A DNA stretch of 47,863 nt. Source: Nitrospirota bacterium (GTDB taxonomy: Bacteria > Nitrospirota > Thermodesulfovibrionia > Thermodesulfovibrionales > Dissulfurispiraceae). A model generated the notes under the pieces. The model made no database searches and was not told the origin of the DNA. It worked only from the letters and a program-made list of their open reading frames with translations. Numbering within the stretch: the stretch's first letter is position 1; each line of letters starts with the position of its first letter. A program made the position numbers and the translations under genes. Positions 23,491 through 32,214 of the stretch are shown here, piece by piece. Location of the stretch: positions 1 through 47,863 of the forward strand of contig JAJYVD010000016.1 of NCBI GenBank assembly GCA_021792185.1. Direction: 5' to 3'.

Positions 23491-23928
23491 CTATTTAGTG
23501 CTGTTTTCTTCCTGCGGCAGCGCAGGCAAGGGCTCGCGAAATGCGTACCGCTCATCATCGAGAAGTATCTGCACTCCTTTCAGAGTTGAAGAATTAATAA
23601 TTATCGGCGCTTTAAGGTTTGCGTGCAAGGCATTATCCGCAACGATTAAAATCACAATGATTGCCGCATCCGCGGGTTTATTTATCTCCAGAAAGGTTTC
23701 TACGTCATCCTTCATCGCAAATGAGTAATCAGGAAAAAATGGGAACGGGCTTGCTGTTATAAATGCAGTGTCCGGATCGTCAACCGCGTGCAGCCATTTT
23801 ATGGGGTCCTTGTAATCTATCAAAAAATACCGCTTCAAATCCGGAAAACCTGGAATGCCGAGCGGAAAATGAATAATTTTATTATCGTCTATCTCGACCT
23901 CTCCGAACCGCGTTGTGTTTATCTTCAT
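23491..23928 (-). CDS. fliW: Flagellar assembly factor FliW
   Basis: The 145-residue protein matches FliW: FGEVEIDDNKIIHFPLGIPGFP, shown in part as HFPLGIPGFPDLKRY, plus ASPFPFFPDYSF, LIVADNALHANLKAPIIIN and QILLDDERYAFREPLP. FliW binds CsrA allosterically and also flagellin, linking flagellin translation to secretion. It lies 2 bp after csrA, the common csrA-fliW pair at the end of the flgMNKL run. Confidence 0.95.
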   Translation of the reverse strand: MKINTTRFGEVEIDDNKIIHFPLGIPGFPDLKRYFLIDYKDPIKWLHAVDDPDTAFITASPFPFFPDYSFAMKDDVETFLEINKPADAAIIVILIVADNALHANLKAPIIINSSTLKGVQILLDDERYAFREPLPALPQEENSTK

Positions 23929-23930
23929 TT

Positions 23931-24155
23931 TTACTCCTTCAATCCCAAGAAATCCTTCAGTTTGCCCATATCGAGCTTCGCAGCTTCCTGATTCAGTTGT
24001 TTGAGCTTTTCATAGAGTTCTTCCCTGTATATCGGCATTTCACGCGGAGCTTCAATGCCGAGTTTGACATAACCGTTGCCTATCTCGACGATCTTAATGC
24101 GGATGTCGTCGCCGATGTTTACCGTTTGGTTGGCCTTACGGGTTAGAACAAGCAT
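23931..24155 (-). CDS. csrA: Translational regulator CsrA
   Basis: The 74-residue protein has the full CsrA core (MLVLTRKANQTVNIGDDI, VKLGIEAPREMPIYREELY) including the C-terminal RNA-binding arginine, and a C-terminal extension of the kind found in CsrA proteins controlled by FliW. It binds GGA motifs in mRNA leaders. It lies between flgL (16 bp) and fliW (2 bp). Confidence 0.97.
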   Translation of the reverse strand: MLVLTRKANQTVNIGDDIRIKIVEIGNGYVKLGIEAPREMPIYREELYEKLKQLNQEAAKLDMGKLKDFLGLKE

Positions 24156-24171
24156 TTTATATTATGTTTCC

Positions 24172-26295
24172 TCATCGTATGAAATCGAAAAGACTTGTTC
24201 TTAAAACGTTCGAAGAAAGCCCTCTCAATCCTTCCAATGCCGTTTCCCTCTGAGTCATTTCGGTTATAGCCTTTGCGACGTCGGTGTCCTGCTCGTTTGA
24301 CATGTATGTTGTGATCTCAAACTCCCTGTCAACATGATATGTCTCTTCTGTTTCAAGTTTATTAATTCTCGATCCTACGTCCGCCTGTATCTGGAAAAGC
24401 CTGTCGGATGTTTTAGTCAAATAGTCTATCGCTTTCTGAACTCTCCCTGCATCGTTATTCTCCAGCGAAACCTTTAAAAAATTAAGCGCCCTCAATATGT
24501 TTGTCTCATTCGGGTAGTTATTGTTAAAGCTGTAATAGTTATTGTTTGACGGATTGGTAATATAATTGTAGTTCGTGATGTCCGTCCCGAGCGTCTGGTT
24601 TTGAACGCTGTAAGTCAAGGCATTGTCACTCGTTGCAGAACTGCCAACATTGATCGCAGTATGGTCGGTAGATGTAAACCCGAACACGGTCTCTGCTGTA
24701 GTATTCGCATGCTCCCATAATATATCAATGGCATTAGCAGGGCCATTATTTATAATCTTAAACTTCTTATTCGTAGAGTCATAGGCAATGGTATAAGTGT
24801 CGGCGCTGCCGTTAGCGACTTCCATCGCCCTCTTAATCTCCCTCGCAAGCGTATCCGCACTATACGTGCCTGACGTTAATGTTGCTGTGCGGTCCGCGCC
24901 GTCATTAAACATAATAGTATTATTTGTGCTATTAATGGTAATAACATCTGCCGTGGACATATATACAAGAGTGTGAAGCCCAGTGCCTGCCGCATCGTCG
25001 GATGTTGCGGTTATCCTCACATCTCCGGGCCTGCCTGCGGGATTCGAAGCCACAACTATTCTGTAGTCGGGATTTGCCGTCGTGCCTATGTTTACGAGTT
25101 CGGCCTTAACTCCCGCATTAGCGTTATTAATGGCGTTTCGGACATCCGCAAGCGTCGCATTAGCAGAGATTGAAACATTTACAGGCGTGCTGTCATCATC
25201 TCCGACTTTGATTGTTAACGTGCCGCCGGATGTTGAAAATGTATTTGTAGAAGCGGTAAACCCTCCGCCGGTAACAGCATTATCGCTCGTATCGGAACTG
25301 CCGTTAGTAAGACGGGTAGTTATTGTATCGAATCCCAACAACCTTGTTGCTGTCGTATTTGTAGTATCAGCCCATAACAACTGGCGTGTTAGACCTGTAT
25401 TATTTGTTATTGTGATTTTTTTTGTCGTTTGATTATATGCAACAGTATAATTAAGACTGCTATCTGCGGCCTCCAGCCTGCTTTCTATTTCTGCTGCTAA
25501 TTGTTCTCCTGTGTATGTGCCGCTGCTTAATGTGGCAATAACATCGGTGCCACCATTATAAACTCCATTATCATTTACATCTATAGCAATCTGGTCATTT
25601 ACACCGGTTCTCACCACAAACCTATCCGTATGCAGTGCGCCATTAGGATCCGCATCTTCATAAACTTCATCCGTGGATGCATAGGCTCCTGTTTTATCGA
25701 CGTTATAAGAAGGCAGAACCAGATTTGCCGAATCCGAGGGATTAACACGCTTAAAACTGAATAAATCGCTCGCCGAAACATTAATTTTAATCTCTGTATT
25801 CGCACTGATGCTCAGACTAATCGGATTAGAGTCTCCTACAAACTCACCCGTATTCTTATCTATAGGAGCGGTATCGCTCTTGTATCCCGAAAAAATATAC
25901 CTGTCTCCGACTTTAGTATTGGCTATATCTATCGCATGTTCTAATAATGTTCCGATCTCTTTAGCTATTATTGCTCTGTCGCCGCTCGTTGCGCTGGCAT
26001 CGGCTCCCTCCAATCCGAGTTCCCGAGCCCTGTTCAAAGTATCATTCAAACTCAACAATACCTTATCGAGCGATCCGACCATACTATTGGCGGTGGTAAT
26101 CGACCTCTTATATTCCCCTATCTGGCTTATCTGTGTTTTATATGCAGTGATCTTCGACAGCGCTGCCGGATCGTCCGACGGCCGGTTAACCCTCTTTCCG
26201 GACGAAATCTGTTCCTGAGCTTTTAAAATAGCTTCCATATTGCTTTGAAAGCCCGAGAGGAACTGATCAAAAAACATCTGTGTAGTGATTCTCAT
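24172..26295 (-). CDS. flgL: Hook-filament junction protein FlgL with expanded variable region
   Basis: The ends are standard FlgL: an N-terminal helix (ILKAQEQISSGKRVNRPSDD) and a C-terminal helix (RETALEGLRGLSSNVLRTSL). At 707 residues it is about twice the usual length. The extra part includes two copies of a roughly 105-residue module (about 225-337 and 443-553) with a DxIxIxxNN start, SGTYT/S, a helix with AxEI, a TKKxxIxNN strand and a final GF...TSDN. Between them is a segment resembling the flagellin IN motif. FlgK carries the same module twice. FlgL joins FlgK to flagellin, so the module is probably surface exposed. Confidence 0.93.
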   Translation of the reverse strand: MRITTQMFFDQFLSGFQSNMEAILKAQEQISSGKRVNRPSDDPAALSKITAYKTQISQIGEYKRSITTANSMVGSLDKVLLSLNDTLNRARELGLEGADASATSGDRAIIAKEIGTLLEHAIDIANTKVGDRYIFSGYKSDTAPIDKNTGEFVGDSNPISLSISANTEIKINVSASDLFSFKRVNPSDSANLVLPSYNVDKTGAYASTDEVYEDADPNGALHTDRFVVRTGVNDQIAIDVNDNGVYNGGTDVIATLSSGTYTGEQLAAEIESRLEAADSSLNYTVAYNQTTKKITITNNTGLTRQLLWADTTNTTATRLLGFDTITTRLTNGSSDTSDNAVTGGGFTASTNTFSTSGGTLTIKVGDDDSTPVNVSISANATLADVRNAINNANAGVKAELVNIGTTANPDYRIVVASNPAGRPGDVRITATSDDAAGTGLHTLVYMSTADVITINSTNNTIMFNDGADRTATLTSGTYSADTLAREIKRAMEVANGSADTYTIAYDSTNKKFKIINNGPANAIDILWEHANTTAETVFGFTSTDHTAINVGSSATSDNALTYSVQNQTLGTDITNYNYITNPSNNNYYSFNNNYPNETNILRALNFLKVSLENNDAGRVQKAIDYLTKTSDRLFQIQADVGSRINKLETEETYHVDREFEITTYMSNEQDTDVAKAITEMTQRETALEGLRGLSSNVLRTSLFDFIR

Positions 26296-26311
26296 AATTA
26301 CACCTCCATAA

Positions 26312-26348
26312 TGCTATAACGCTCAACGCTTAACGCCATAACGCTATT
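26312..26348. repeat. GTTATAGC-family repeat between flgK and flgL
   Basis: ATGCTATAACGCTCAACGC then TTAACGCCATAACGCTATTA; the last units reach the flgK stop codon (TAA within GGTAATAGCG on the minus strand). It is a single-arm member of the family. Confidence 0.75.
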
Positions 26349-28761
26349 ACCTCCCTACCATGCCGATAAGAGTTTCAAGCAACTCGTCTGCCACGTTTAT
26401 CATCTTTGCGGCAGCCTCAAAGGATTTCTGATATTTAATTAAATTCGCAGCTTCTTCATCCAGGCTCACGCCGGAAAATTCCTGCCTCTTCCTCTCCAAC
26501 TCGTCTACGAGCGCATCGTAGAACTTCACGCTTGTCTTTGCCAAAGATGCCTCTATACCGACATCGGAAGCCATACCCCTGTAAAAATCGGAAGGGGTTT
26601 TGGCGCTGATAAAGGTCTTGTTTGCAAGGTCTGCGATTATCCGGGCATTGGTATTGTCGCCCGGAAGGATCGGATATACCGAAGAATCGCTTATGTCATT
26701 GCTACCGGAAGAAATAACAGAGTTTGAGCTGAAACCGAATATCCCTTCAGCAGTGGTAGAGGAATGAGTCCAGTCTAAAATAATGGCAGACGGATTGGTG
26801 CTCGTACCGCTATTTGTAATGGTGTACTGTTTTGTTGTGGTGCTGTATGACGCGCTATAATTGTAACTTGTGCCTGTGCCGGCATCTTCAAGTGCCTTTT
26901 TAAGAACCTCTGCCATCTCTCTTCTTGTGTATGTGCCTAATGGAATGGTAGCTGTTACATATGTAGCCCCATTGTCTTCACTGAAACGTATCGCGTTGTT
27001 CGAACTGTCGATTATAACGGTTCCGGCCTTTACTTCGAGATCGCTCGTGTCAAAGCCGTTCTGGGGGATGATTGAATCGGCATTAAATCCGAAAATATCC
27101 TCTAAAGTTGTTGTTGTATCCGTCCAGTTCAGTGTAATATTAGCCGCATCATTATTGATAATTTTAAATTTATTGTTTTGTGCATCAAAGGTGGCGGTAA
27201 CATTAAACCCTGCAAGATTTGTCACCCTCTGGAGTTCTGTCGCAAGACCGAATCGCGTATATGTTCCTGCAGCCAGGGTTACATTCGTCGCTCCGTTAAT
27301 ACGGATTACATCATTTTGTCCGGCAGTAATGGTAAACTGGGTATCGAGGTCGCCTGATGCGGCGGCTACTTTTTGCGGATCGGTGATTTTAACCGCCATC
27401 TCAAGCGCGGCATTGTTGTTAAACTTTATATCAAATTGCTCGGTACTCGTTAAATTACCCTGATCTCCGTTTATCTGTACCCGTATGCCTCCAAATTCAA
27501 GTGTTCTATAATCAGGAGATGATGCGGTGTTAACTACCAGTATAACCTTTGATGTATCGACAGTACTCCATGTAGTTCCATCAGTCGATTCCTGAACGCG
27601 CCAGTAAATGTCTGTAGCACCAGCTTCTTCTGCCTGATAATCGCTTCCAGGAGAAGCAGTAGCAGCAACGTAATCAATCTTATACCGCTTTTCGAAATTA
27701 ACAAGATTGAGATCCCTTATCTCCATTGTCGAGACGCTTCCGCCGGATGACGGCTTGGAATCGGCTGAAAAGAATACATTGCTTACTTCCTTAAAAAACT
27801 GGTTGCCGGTAGAACCGTCAAGCCCGTATCCTGTCTCATGGTATGAGTTTATGGTTAAACTCATATCAAGGGCAAAGGCATTCAGCTTATTTATAAAACC
27901 GGCAATCTTTGTATCCCTCAAATCGAGGTTGGCTTTAAGTTCTCCGCCCGATACAAAATTGGTAATATCGGTAAGTGAAGATTGTCCCAAATCCACCTTA
28001 AAATGCATTGTATTGCTTGAATCTATCTCAGCGCTCATCTTGTAGACCCTCCCTGCGTCTACAAGAGGGGTTCCTGTTGCAAGCACAGTATATCTGCCTA
28101 TATTATCTTCAAAGGTAGTAACCTTAAGTATCTGGTTTAACCGCTCAACAAGACTGTCTCTCTGGTCTTTCAGGTCAAGGGCGTCGGGCGCTGAGACAAT
28201 CTTTTCGTTTAAATCCGCAATGCGCGATGTGATTACATTTACCTCATTTGCAAGGGTCTGACTGCTTCTGAATATCTCCGTCCGTTCATCATTAAGCGAC
28301 GTATACGCCCTGTTTATTCTTGAAGCTAAATATTCGGCGTTCTTAATAAGCGCTGTCCGCTGCGCATATCCTTCAGGGTTTTGCGCAAGTTCCTGCCAAG
28401 CGTTAAAAAAGTCATTAATCGCTGTGCCTACTCCGGTATCCGACGCCTCATTAAAGATATTCTCCAGCTTGACGGTTCCATCTCCATACGCCTCCCAATA
28501 AGAAAGATTCGAGTTTTCGGTTCTAAGCTGGAGACTGGTAAAGGAATCATACATCCTTTTTATTTCGGAAATTCCAACGCCTCTGCCTGATGTAGTTGCA
28601 GTAGTACCGGTCGTTGCCCCAGACAGGTTTTGTAAAATAACATCCTGTCTGCTGTAACCCGGCGTAGAGACGTTGGCAACATTATGCGCTGTTGCATCCA
28701 AAGCCCTTCTGGTAGTGATTAATGCAGTCTTTCCAATATCGAATAAACCGAGGATAGACAT
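26347..28761 (-). CDS. flgK: Hook-filament junction protein FlgK with inserted modules
   Basis: The 804-residue protein has the conserved FlgK start (ALDATAHNVANVSTPGYSRQ) and end (ANLIKYQKSFEAAAKMINVADELLETLI). Most FlgK are 450-650 residues; the excess is two tandem copies (about 465-570 and 570-690) of the module also found in FlgL (GTYTR, then NNKFKIINND or TTKQYTITNS, then IFGF). Secretion without a signal peptide through the flagellar export apparatus is expected, with FlgN as chaperone, encoded 4 bp upstream. Confidence 0.94.
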   Translation of the reverse strand: MSILGLFDIGKTALITTRRALDATAHNVANVSTPGYSRQDVILQNLSGATTGTTATTSGRGVGISEIKRMYDSFTSLQLRTENSNLSYWEAYGDGTVKLENIFNEASDTGVGTAINDFFNAWQELAQNPEGYAQRTALIKNAEYLASRINRAYTSLNDERTEIFRSSQTLANEVNVITSRIADLNEKIVSAPDALDLKDQRDSLVERLNQILKVTTFEDNIGRYTVLATGTPLVDAGRVYKMSAEIDSSNTMHFKVDLGQSSLTDITNFVSGGELKANLDLRDTKIAGFINKLNAFALDMSLTINSYHETGYGLDGSTGNQFFKEVSNVFFSADSKPSSGGSVSTMEIRDLNLVNFEKRYKIDYVAATASPGSDYQAEEAGATDIYWRVQESTDGTTWSTVDTSKVILVVNTASSPDYRTLEFGGIRVQINGDQGNLTSTEQFDIKFNNNAALEMAVKITDPQKVAAASGDLDTQFTITAGQNDVIRINGATNVTLAAGTYTRFGLATELQRVTNLAGFNVTATFDAQNNKFKIINNDAANITLNWTDTTTTLEDIFGFNADSIIPQNGFDTSDLEVKAGTVIIDSSNNAIRFSEDNGATYVTATIPLGTYTRREMAEVLKKALEDAGTGTSYNYSASYSTTTKQYTITNSGTSTNPSAIILDWTHSSTTAEGIFGFSSNSVISSGSNDISDSSVYPILPGDNTNARIIADLANKTFISAKTPSDFYRGMASDVGIEASLAKTSVKFYDALVDELERKRQEFSGVSLDEEAANLIKYQKSFEAAAKMINVADELLETLIGMVGR

Positions 28762-28765
28762 TTAT

Positions 28766-29203
28766 TTATGCCTCCACCGATATTTTCTGGTGTGCAGCCA
28801 CGTCAAATGTATTTAAAAAGTTATATGAAGTTTTTATATAATACAGGGATTTTTCTATTAATACGCTGTTAAACCTGTTCAGTTCCGATATGCTGTGGAT
28901 TATTGCCGTAAACTTGGATGCTATGGAGGATAATCTCTCCCTAAAACCAAGCGCTGCAATATCGGCAACCTCGGATATGGTTTTATTTTCAAAACCGAGG
29001 GCATCGAGAATCCTTTCCCGAGCCTCGTCGCACAGCTTTATCTCAACGGTTATCGCTTCCTTGTCTTTAAGCAGCGCCTCAAGAGCCGCCGGATCAAGGC
29101 TTACTATTACATCCTTCTCCCTTTGCAGGAGTTCGACCAATTGCGTGCATAAGGAAAACTCCTTTTCCAGCACATCGATAAGGTCTTCATATAAGTGAGT
29201 CAA
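28766..29203 (-). CDS. flgN: FlgN-type chaperone
   Basis: The 145-residue, all-helical protein has the FlgN pattern (LIDVLEKEFSLCTQLVELLQ, REKDVIVSLDPAALEALLKDKEAI split). It should escort FlgK and FlgL to the export gate. It overlaps flgM by 17 bp at its start and precedes flgK by 4 bp, the standard flgM-flgN-flgK-flgL order. Confidence 0.88.
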   Translation of the reverse strand: MTHLYEDLIDVLEKEFSLCTQLVELLQREKDVIVSLDPAALEALLKDKEAITVEIKLCDEARERILDALGFENKTISEVADIAALGFRERLSSIASKFTAIIHSISELNRFNSVLIEKSLYYIKTSYNFLNTFDVAAHQKISVEA

Positions 29204-29480
29204 TTATAGCCTCCTCTAACAGTTTCCCGGCCACCGCCGAGCCTTTCACTTCGTAGGTTCCGGCATTTATGGCATTTTTTACTTCTTCCACCCGGTCGGT
29301 TCTTACTTCGGGCAGTTTGCTGACTTCCAGTTGGAGCCTTCCTATCTCCTTTGCCCTTTCGGAGACCGTTACCTGATCCTTGGATGCAACATCTTCGGCC
29401 TTTTCGACTGTTGCCTTTTCCTTTACCTTCTCGCTCTTTTGTACGTTCCCTACTACCTCGACTCTGTCTGTAATTCTCAT
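29187..29480 (-). CDS. flgM: Anti-sigma-28 factor FlgM
   Basis: The 97-residue protein has a disordered, charged N-terminus and the C-terminal sigma-binding helices (VRTDRVEEVKNAINAGTYEV, VAGKLLEEAIIDSLI). It holds FliA until the hook is finished and FlgM is exported. FliA is encoded at 46574-47299 in this window. A good ribosome binding site (AAGGAGG) precedes ATG 29480. Confidence 0.92.
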   Translation of the reverse strand: MRITDRVEVVGNVQKSEKVKEKATVEKAEDVASKDQVTVSERAKEIGRLQLEVSKLPEVRTDRVEEVKNAINAGTYEVKGSAVAGKLLEEAIIDSLI

Positions 29481-29542
29481 TTGCCCGTCCTCCTTATCTT
29501 GTTCTTATAGGTCCTATAAGTCATATAAGACCTATATCTATT

Positions 29543-29568
29543 ATATCGGAGGATACGGCCAAAAATTA
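29543..29568 (-). promoter_or_regulatory. Possible sigma-28 promoter for flgMNKL
   Basis: On the minus strand TAAT (29565-29568), 14 bp and TCCGATAT (29543-29550) resemble the FliA consensus TAAA-N15-GCCGATAA. It straddles the flgJ stop codon and is about 65 bp upstream of flgM. A period-8 TATAGGTC/CTTATAAG repeat (29503-29540) lies between. Support is sequence match and context only. Confidence 0.4.
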
Positions 29569-30288
29569 ACCTATAAACCGGGCCGGATCGACAGGCGCCC
29601 CGTCTTTCCGCACCTCGAAATGTAGGTGCGGTCCGGTGGATCTGCCGGTTGAGCCTGACAGGGCAATGGTTTTCCCCTTGTCTACGATATCACCTGCCTT
29701 TACAAGATTTAAGGAGTTATGGGCATAAAGGCTTGTCAAGCCGTTCTCATGCTCCATTATTATGCAATTACCGTACCCGGATGAATATCCGCTGAAAACA
29801 ACCTTTCCGGATTCGGCTGATGTGACAGAACTTCCCTCCGGGACAGCGATATCTATCCCATTGTGATGCCGGACTTTTCCATCAATAGGGTCATGCCTTA
29901 ACCCGTACTGCGAACTCACCTTCCCTTTGACGGGATGACCCAATTTTAGTTCAGAGTTCGGAGTTTGGGAACTCTTAGCCCTTAATGCATCGCTGCCTTT
30001 TAGGAAAAATTCGCCTATGCCTATTCCTCTATTATCGGCTATATCTTTAGCTATTTCGGCTGTTATATAAGGCATATATGTGGAAATAACCCTGTCTTTG
30101 CCGAATGACGTCTGCTCCATCATGACCTTCAGAAATTCGTTCAAAAAAACATTTTCCACTTGTTTTGCAATGACTTTGGGGTCACTTGAGTTTGGAGTTT
30201 GGAGTTTAGAGTTTGGAGTTAAAAGATCAGAGGCAATGCCCTGTGCCCTCAATTCTAAATTTTTATTATTCAACAGATCATAACTCAT
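29566..30288 (-). CDS. flgJ: FlgJ rod-binding domain fused to an M23 peptidase
   Basis: Residues 35-100 match the FlgJ N-terminal rod-cap domain (KQVENVFLNEFLKVMMEQTS). Residues 120-240 form an M23 peptidase with zinc ligands in RHHNGIDIAV and GPHLHFEV. Typical FlgJ has a glucosaminidase domain instead, so this version would open peptidoglycan by cutting peptides. Two AGTTTGG-type repeats are inserted in frame at linkers: LTPNSKLQTPNSS near residue 25 and SQTPNSELK near 115. Confidence 0.9.
   Translation of the reverse strand: MSYDLLNNKNLELRAQGIASDLLTPNSKLQTPNSSDPKVIAKQVENVFLNEFLKVMMEQTSFGKDRVISTYMPYITAEIAKDIADNRGIGIGEFFLKGSDALRAKSSQTPNSELKLGHPVKGKVSSQYGLRHDPIDGKVRHHNGIDIAVPEGSSVTSAESGKVVFSGYSSGYGNCIIMEHENGLTSLYAHNSLNLVKAGDIVDKGKTIALSGSTGRSTGPHLHFEVRKDGAPVDPARFIG
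30185..30223. repeat. Period-7 AGTTTGG repeat in flgJ (second copy at 29940-29970)
   Basis: GAGTTTGGAGTTTGGAGTTT followed by AGAGTTTGGAGTT encodes TPNSKLQTPNS between the N-terminal helix and the rod-binding domain. The shorter copy TTCAGAGTTCGGAGTTTGGG at 29949-29968 lies in the linker before the peptidase domain. Both keep the reading frame. Confidence 0.85.
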
Positions 30289-30313
30289 AACTCTTATCTC
30301 CTAACTCTTATTA

Positions 30314-31441
30314 TCACATTATCACCAGATCTGCCTTTAAACTTCCCGCGGTCTTAATCGCCTGCAATATCGCAACCATATCTTTGGGTGTAACCCCGAG
30401 GGCATTCAAGGCTTTCACCAGTTGGCCTATAGTCGTCCCTTTAACCTCTGTAAGCGCAGCCCTTTTCTCTTCAGCTTTAACCTCTTTTTGAGGAACTACT
30501 ACAGTTTCAGCCCCTACAGGCGCAAGAGGCAAAGGCTGTGAAACCTGATATTCTGTCTTTATCTCAACCGTCAGTCCGCCATGTGCGAGGGCTACGGGAC
30601 TGATAACTACATTTTCGCCTACTACAATCGTACCGGTTCTTTCATTTACAACGACCCTCGCCGGCATATCCACATGCACATTTATAAGCTCGATTACCGA
30701 CATAAGTTCGACTACCCTGTTAGCAAAAGAATCCGGCACCGCTACCGAAACCACCGATGGGCCTTCAGCTTGCGCAAAAGCCCCGCCGAGCCTGCCGTTT
30801 ATCTTTTCAGCTACCCTTTTGGCTGTGGTAATATCCTGAGCCATCAATAAAATATCCAACCTGTTCTTGTTGTTCAACTGAACCGGAACCTCCCTTTCCA
30901 CGATGGCGCCGTTAGGAATTGTGCCCACATTAGGATGATTTTTAATCGCCTGGGCTCCGGCGCCGCCTGCTACAAAACCGCCGATAGACACGGCTCCCTG
31001 CGCTACCGCGTATGTATTATTGTCAGGCCCTACCAGAGGTGTCATTAACAATGTGCCCCCCTGAAGGCTCTTCGCATCTCCTATCGAGGATACCTGCACA
31101 TCGACCTTTGAACCCGGTCTCACCATTGTCGGAAGTTTCGCGGTAACTATAACGGCGGCTATATTCTTTGTCTTTCCTTTTACATCTGCAGGATTAATGC
31201 TGACCCCCATTCGGGTAAGCATATTGGCAAACGGCTGGAATATGTATGTCCCATCCTTGTCGCCGGTTCCGTTAAGCCCCACCACTATACCATACCCTAT
31301 AAGCTCGTTTTCTCTTACGCCCGAGAAGGTAGCTATATCCTTTATTCTCTCGGCAAATGCGGTAATGCGTAATGCGTGAAGCGTCAAGAGTGAAAGAAAA
31401 ATAACAAAGAATAAATAACTAATAAGACTTTTTACCTTCAT
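30314..31441 (-). CDS. flgI: Flagellar P-ring protein FlgI
   Basis: The 375-residue protein has IKDIATFSGVRENELIGYGI (in part: GVRENELIGYGIVVGLNGTG), VSSIGDAKSLQGGTLLMTPL and VNERTGTIVVGENV, followed by LVKALNALGVTPKDMVAILQ. It assembles the periplasmic P-ring. The signal-peptide core (LTLHALRITAFA) is encoded by an ACGCATT period-7 repeat (about 31355-31385), so the repeat has been used as the hydrophobic segment. Confidence 0.97.
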   Translation of the reverse strand: MKVKSLISYLFFVIFLSLLTLHALRITAFAERIKDIATFSGVRENELIGYGIVVGLNGTGDKDGTYIFQPFANMLTRMGVSINPADVKGKTKNIAAVIVTAKLPTMVRPGSKVDVQVSSIGDAKSLQGGTLLMTPLVGPDNNTYAVAQGAVSIGGFVAGGAGAQAIKNHPNVGTIPNGAIVEREVPVQLNNKNRLDILLMAQDITTAKRVAEKINGRLGGAFAQAEGPSVVSVAVPDSFANRVVELMSVIELINVHVDMPARVVVNERTGTIVVGENVVISPVALAHGGLTVEIKTEYQVSQPLPLAPVGAETVVVPQKEVKAEEKRAALTEVKGTTIGQLVKALNALGVTPKDMVAILQAIKTAGSLKADLVIM

Positions 31442-31485
31442 CGAGCTTCCTCCTCTTACTTAATATCACATTACTCATTACGATA

Positions 31486-32214
31486 TTAAAACGGCCATAC
31501 TTTATCTAAAAATCTCACAAGCCATCCCGGCGACTGTTTATCGTCCAGCACTCCGTCGCCTACAAGATATATCTGAGCGTCTGCAACATATTGCGACAGC
31601 ACCGTATTAGTCGGCGATACATCATCCGGTCTTATAATCCCGCTGAATACGAGTATCTCTTTTTCATTGTTGACCAGTATCTCTTTCCTCGATTCTATTA
31701 CGAGATTGGAATTCGGCAAAACCTCGACAATCTTGGCGGTAATCGTTGCCGTCAATCTCCCTTCCCTTGTGGTATCGCCCTTTCCCTCAAATTCCGACTT
31801 GCCGATTCCCTTAGCTGATGGAGAAAATACATTGGTCCCTTTATAAAATCCATTTCCTAAAGGCAGTTTCTGAAGACCGAAATCGGTATTCATTCCGAAA
31901 AACTTCGTCATATCGTAATTTCCCGACGAATCTCTGTCGGCAGTTGTACTCGCTTTTTTGGATGCCGCCGACCTCTCATTAATCAATACTGTTACAAGAT
32001 CGTTTACCCTTTTTGCCTTTCTATCTTCGAATAGCGAAGCGCTGTTATGCCACAATGATCCTTCGGTCGAATAAACGTCCTTCCCCTTTGTCTCTATATA
32101 TCTGGGCGGCATAGGAGCTTCTTTTATATCACGCGCCTCCTGCAGGCCGGAAGCGCAACCGAAAAGAAAAGTGAAAAGTGAAACGTAAACTGTGAACAGT
32201 ATTAGATTTTTCAT
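31486..32214 (-). CDS. flgH: Flagellar L-ring lipoprotein FlgH
   Basis: The 242-residue protein has a lipobox (FLFGC, Cys 20), SLWHNSASLFEDRKAKRVND, LVTVLINERSAASKKAST and the C-terminal GIIRPDDVSPTNTVLSQYVA signatures. It builds the outer-membrane L-ring. The signal peptide is encoded largely by a TTTCACTTTTCACTTTTC repeat (32165-32200). It overlaps flgA by 4 bp. Confidence 0.96.
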   Translation of the reverse strand: MKNLILFTVYVSLFTFLFGCASGLQEARDIKEAPMPPRYIETKGKDVYSTEGSLWHNSASLFEDRKAKRVNDLVTVLINERSAASKKASTTADRDSSGNYDMTKFFGMNTDFGLQKLPLGNGFYKGTNVFSPSAKGIGKSEFEGKGDTTREGRLTATITAKIVEVLPNSNLVIESRKEILVNNEKEILVFSGIIRPDDVSPTNTVLSQYVADAQIYLVGDGVLDDKQSPGWLVRFLDKVWPF

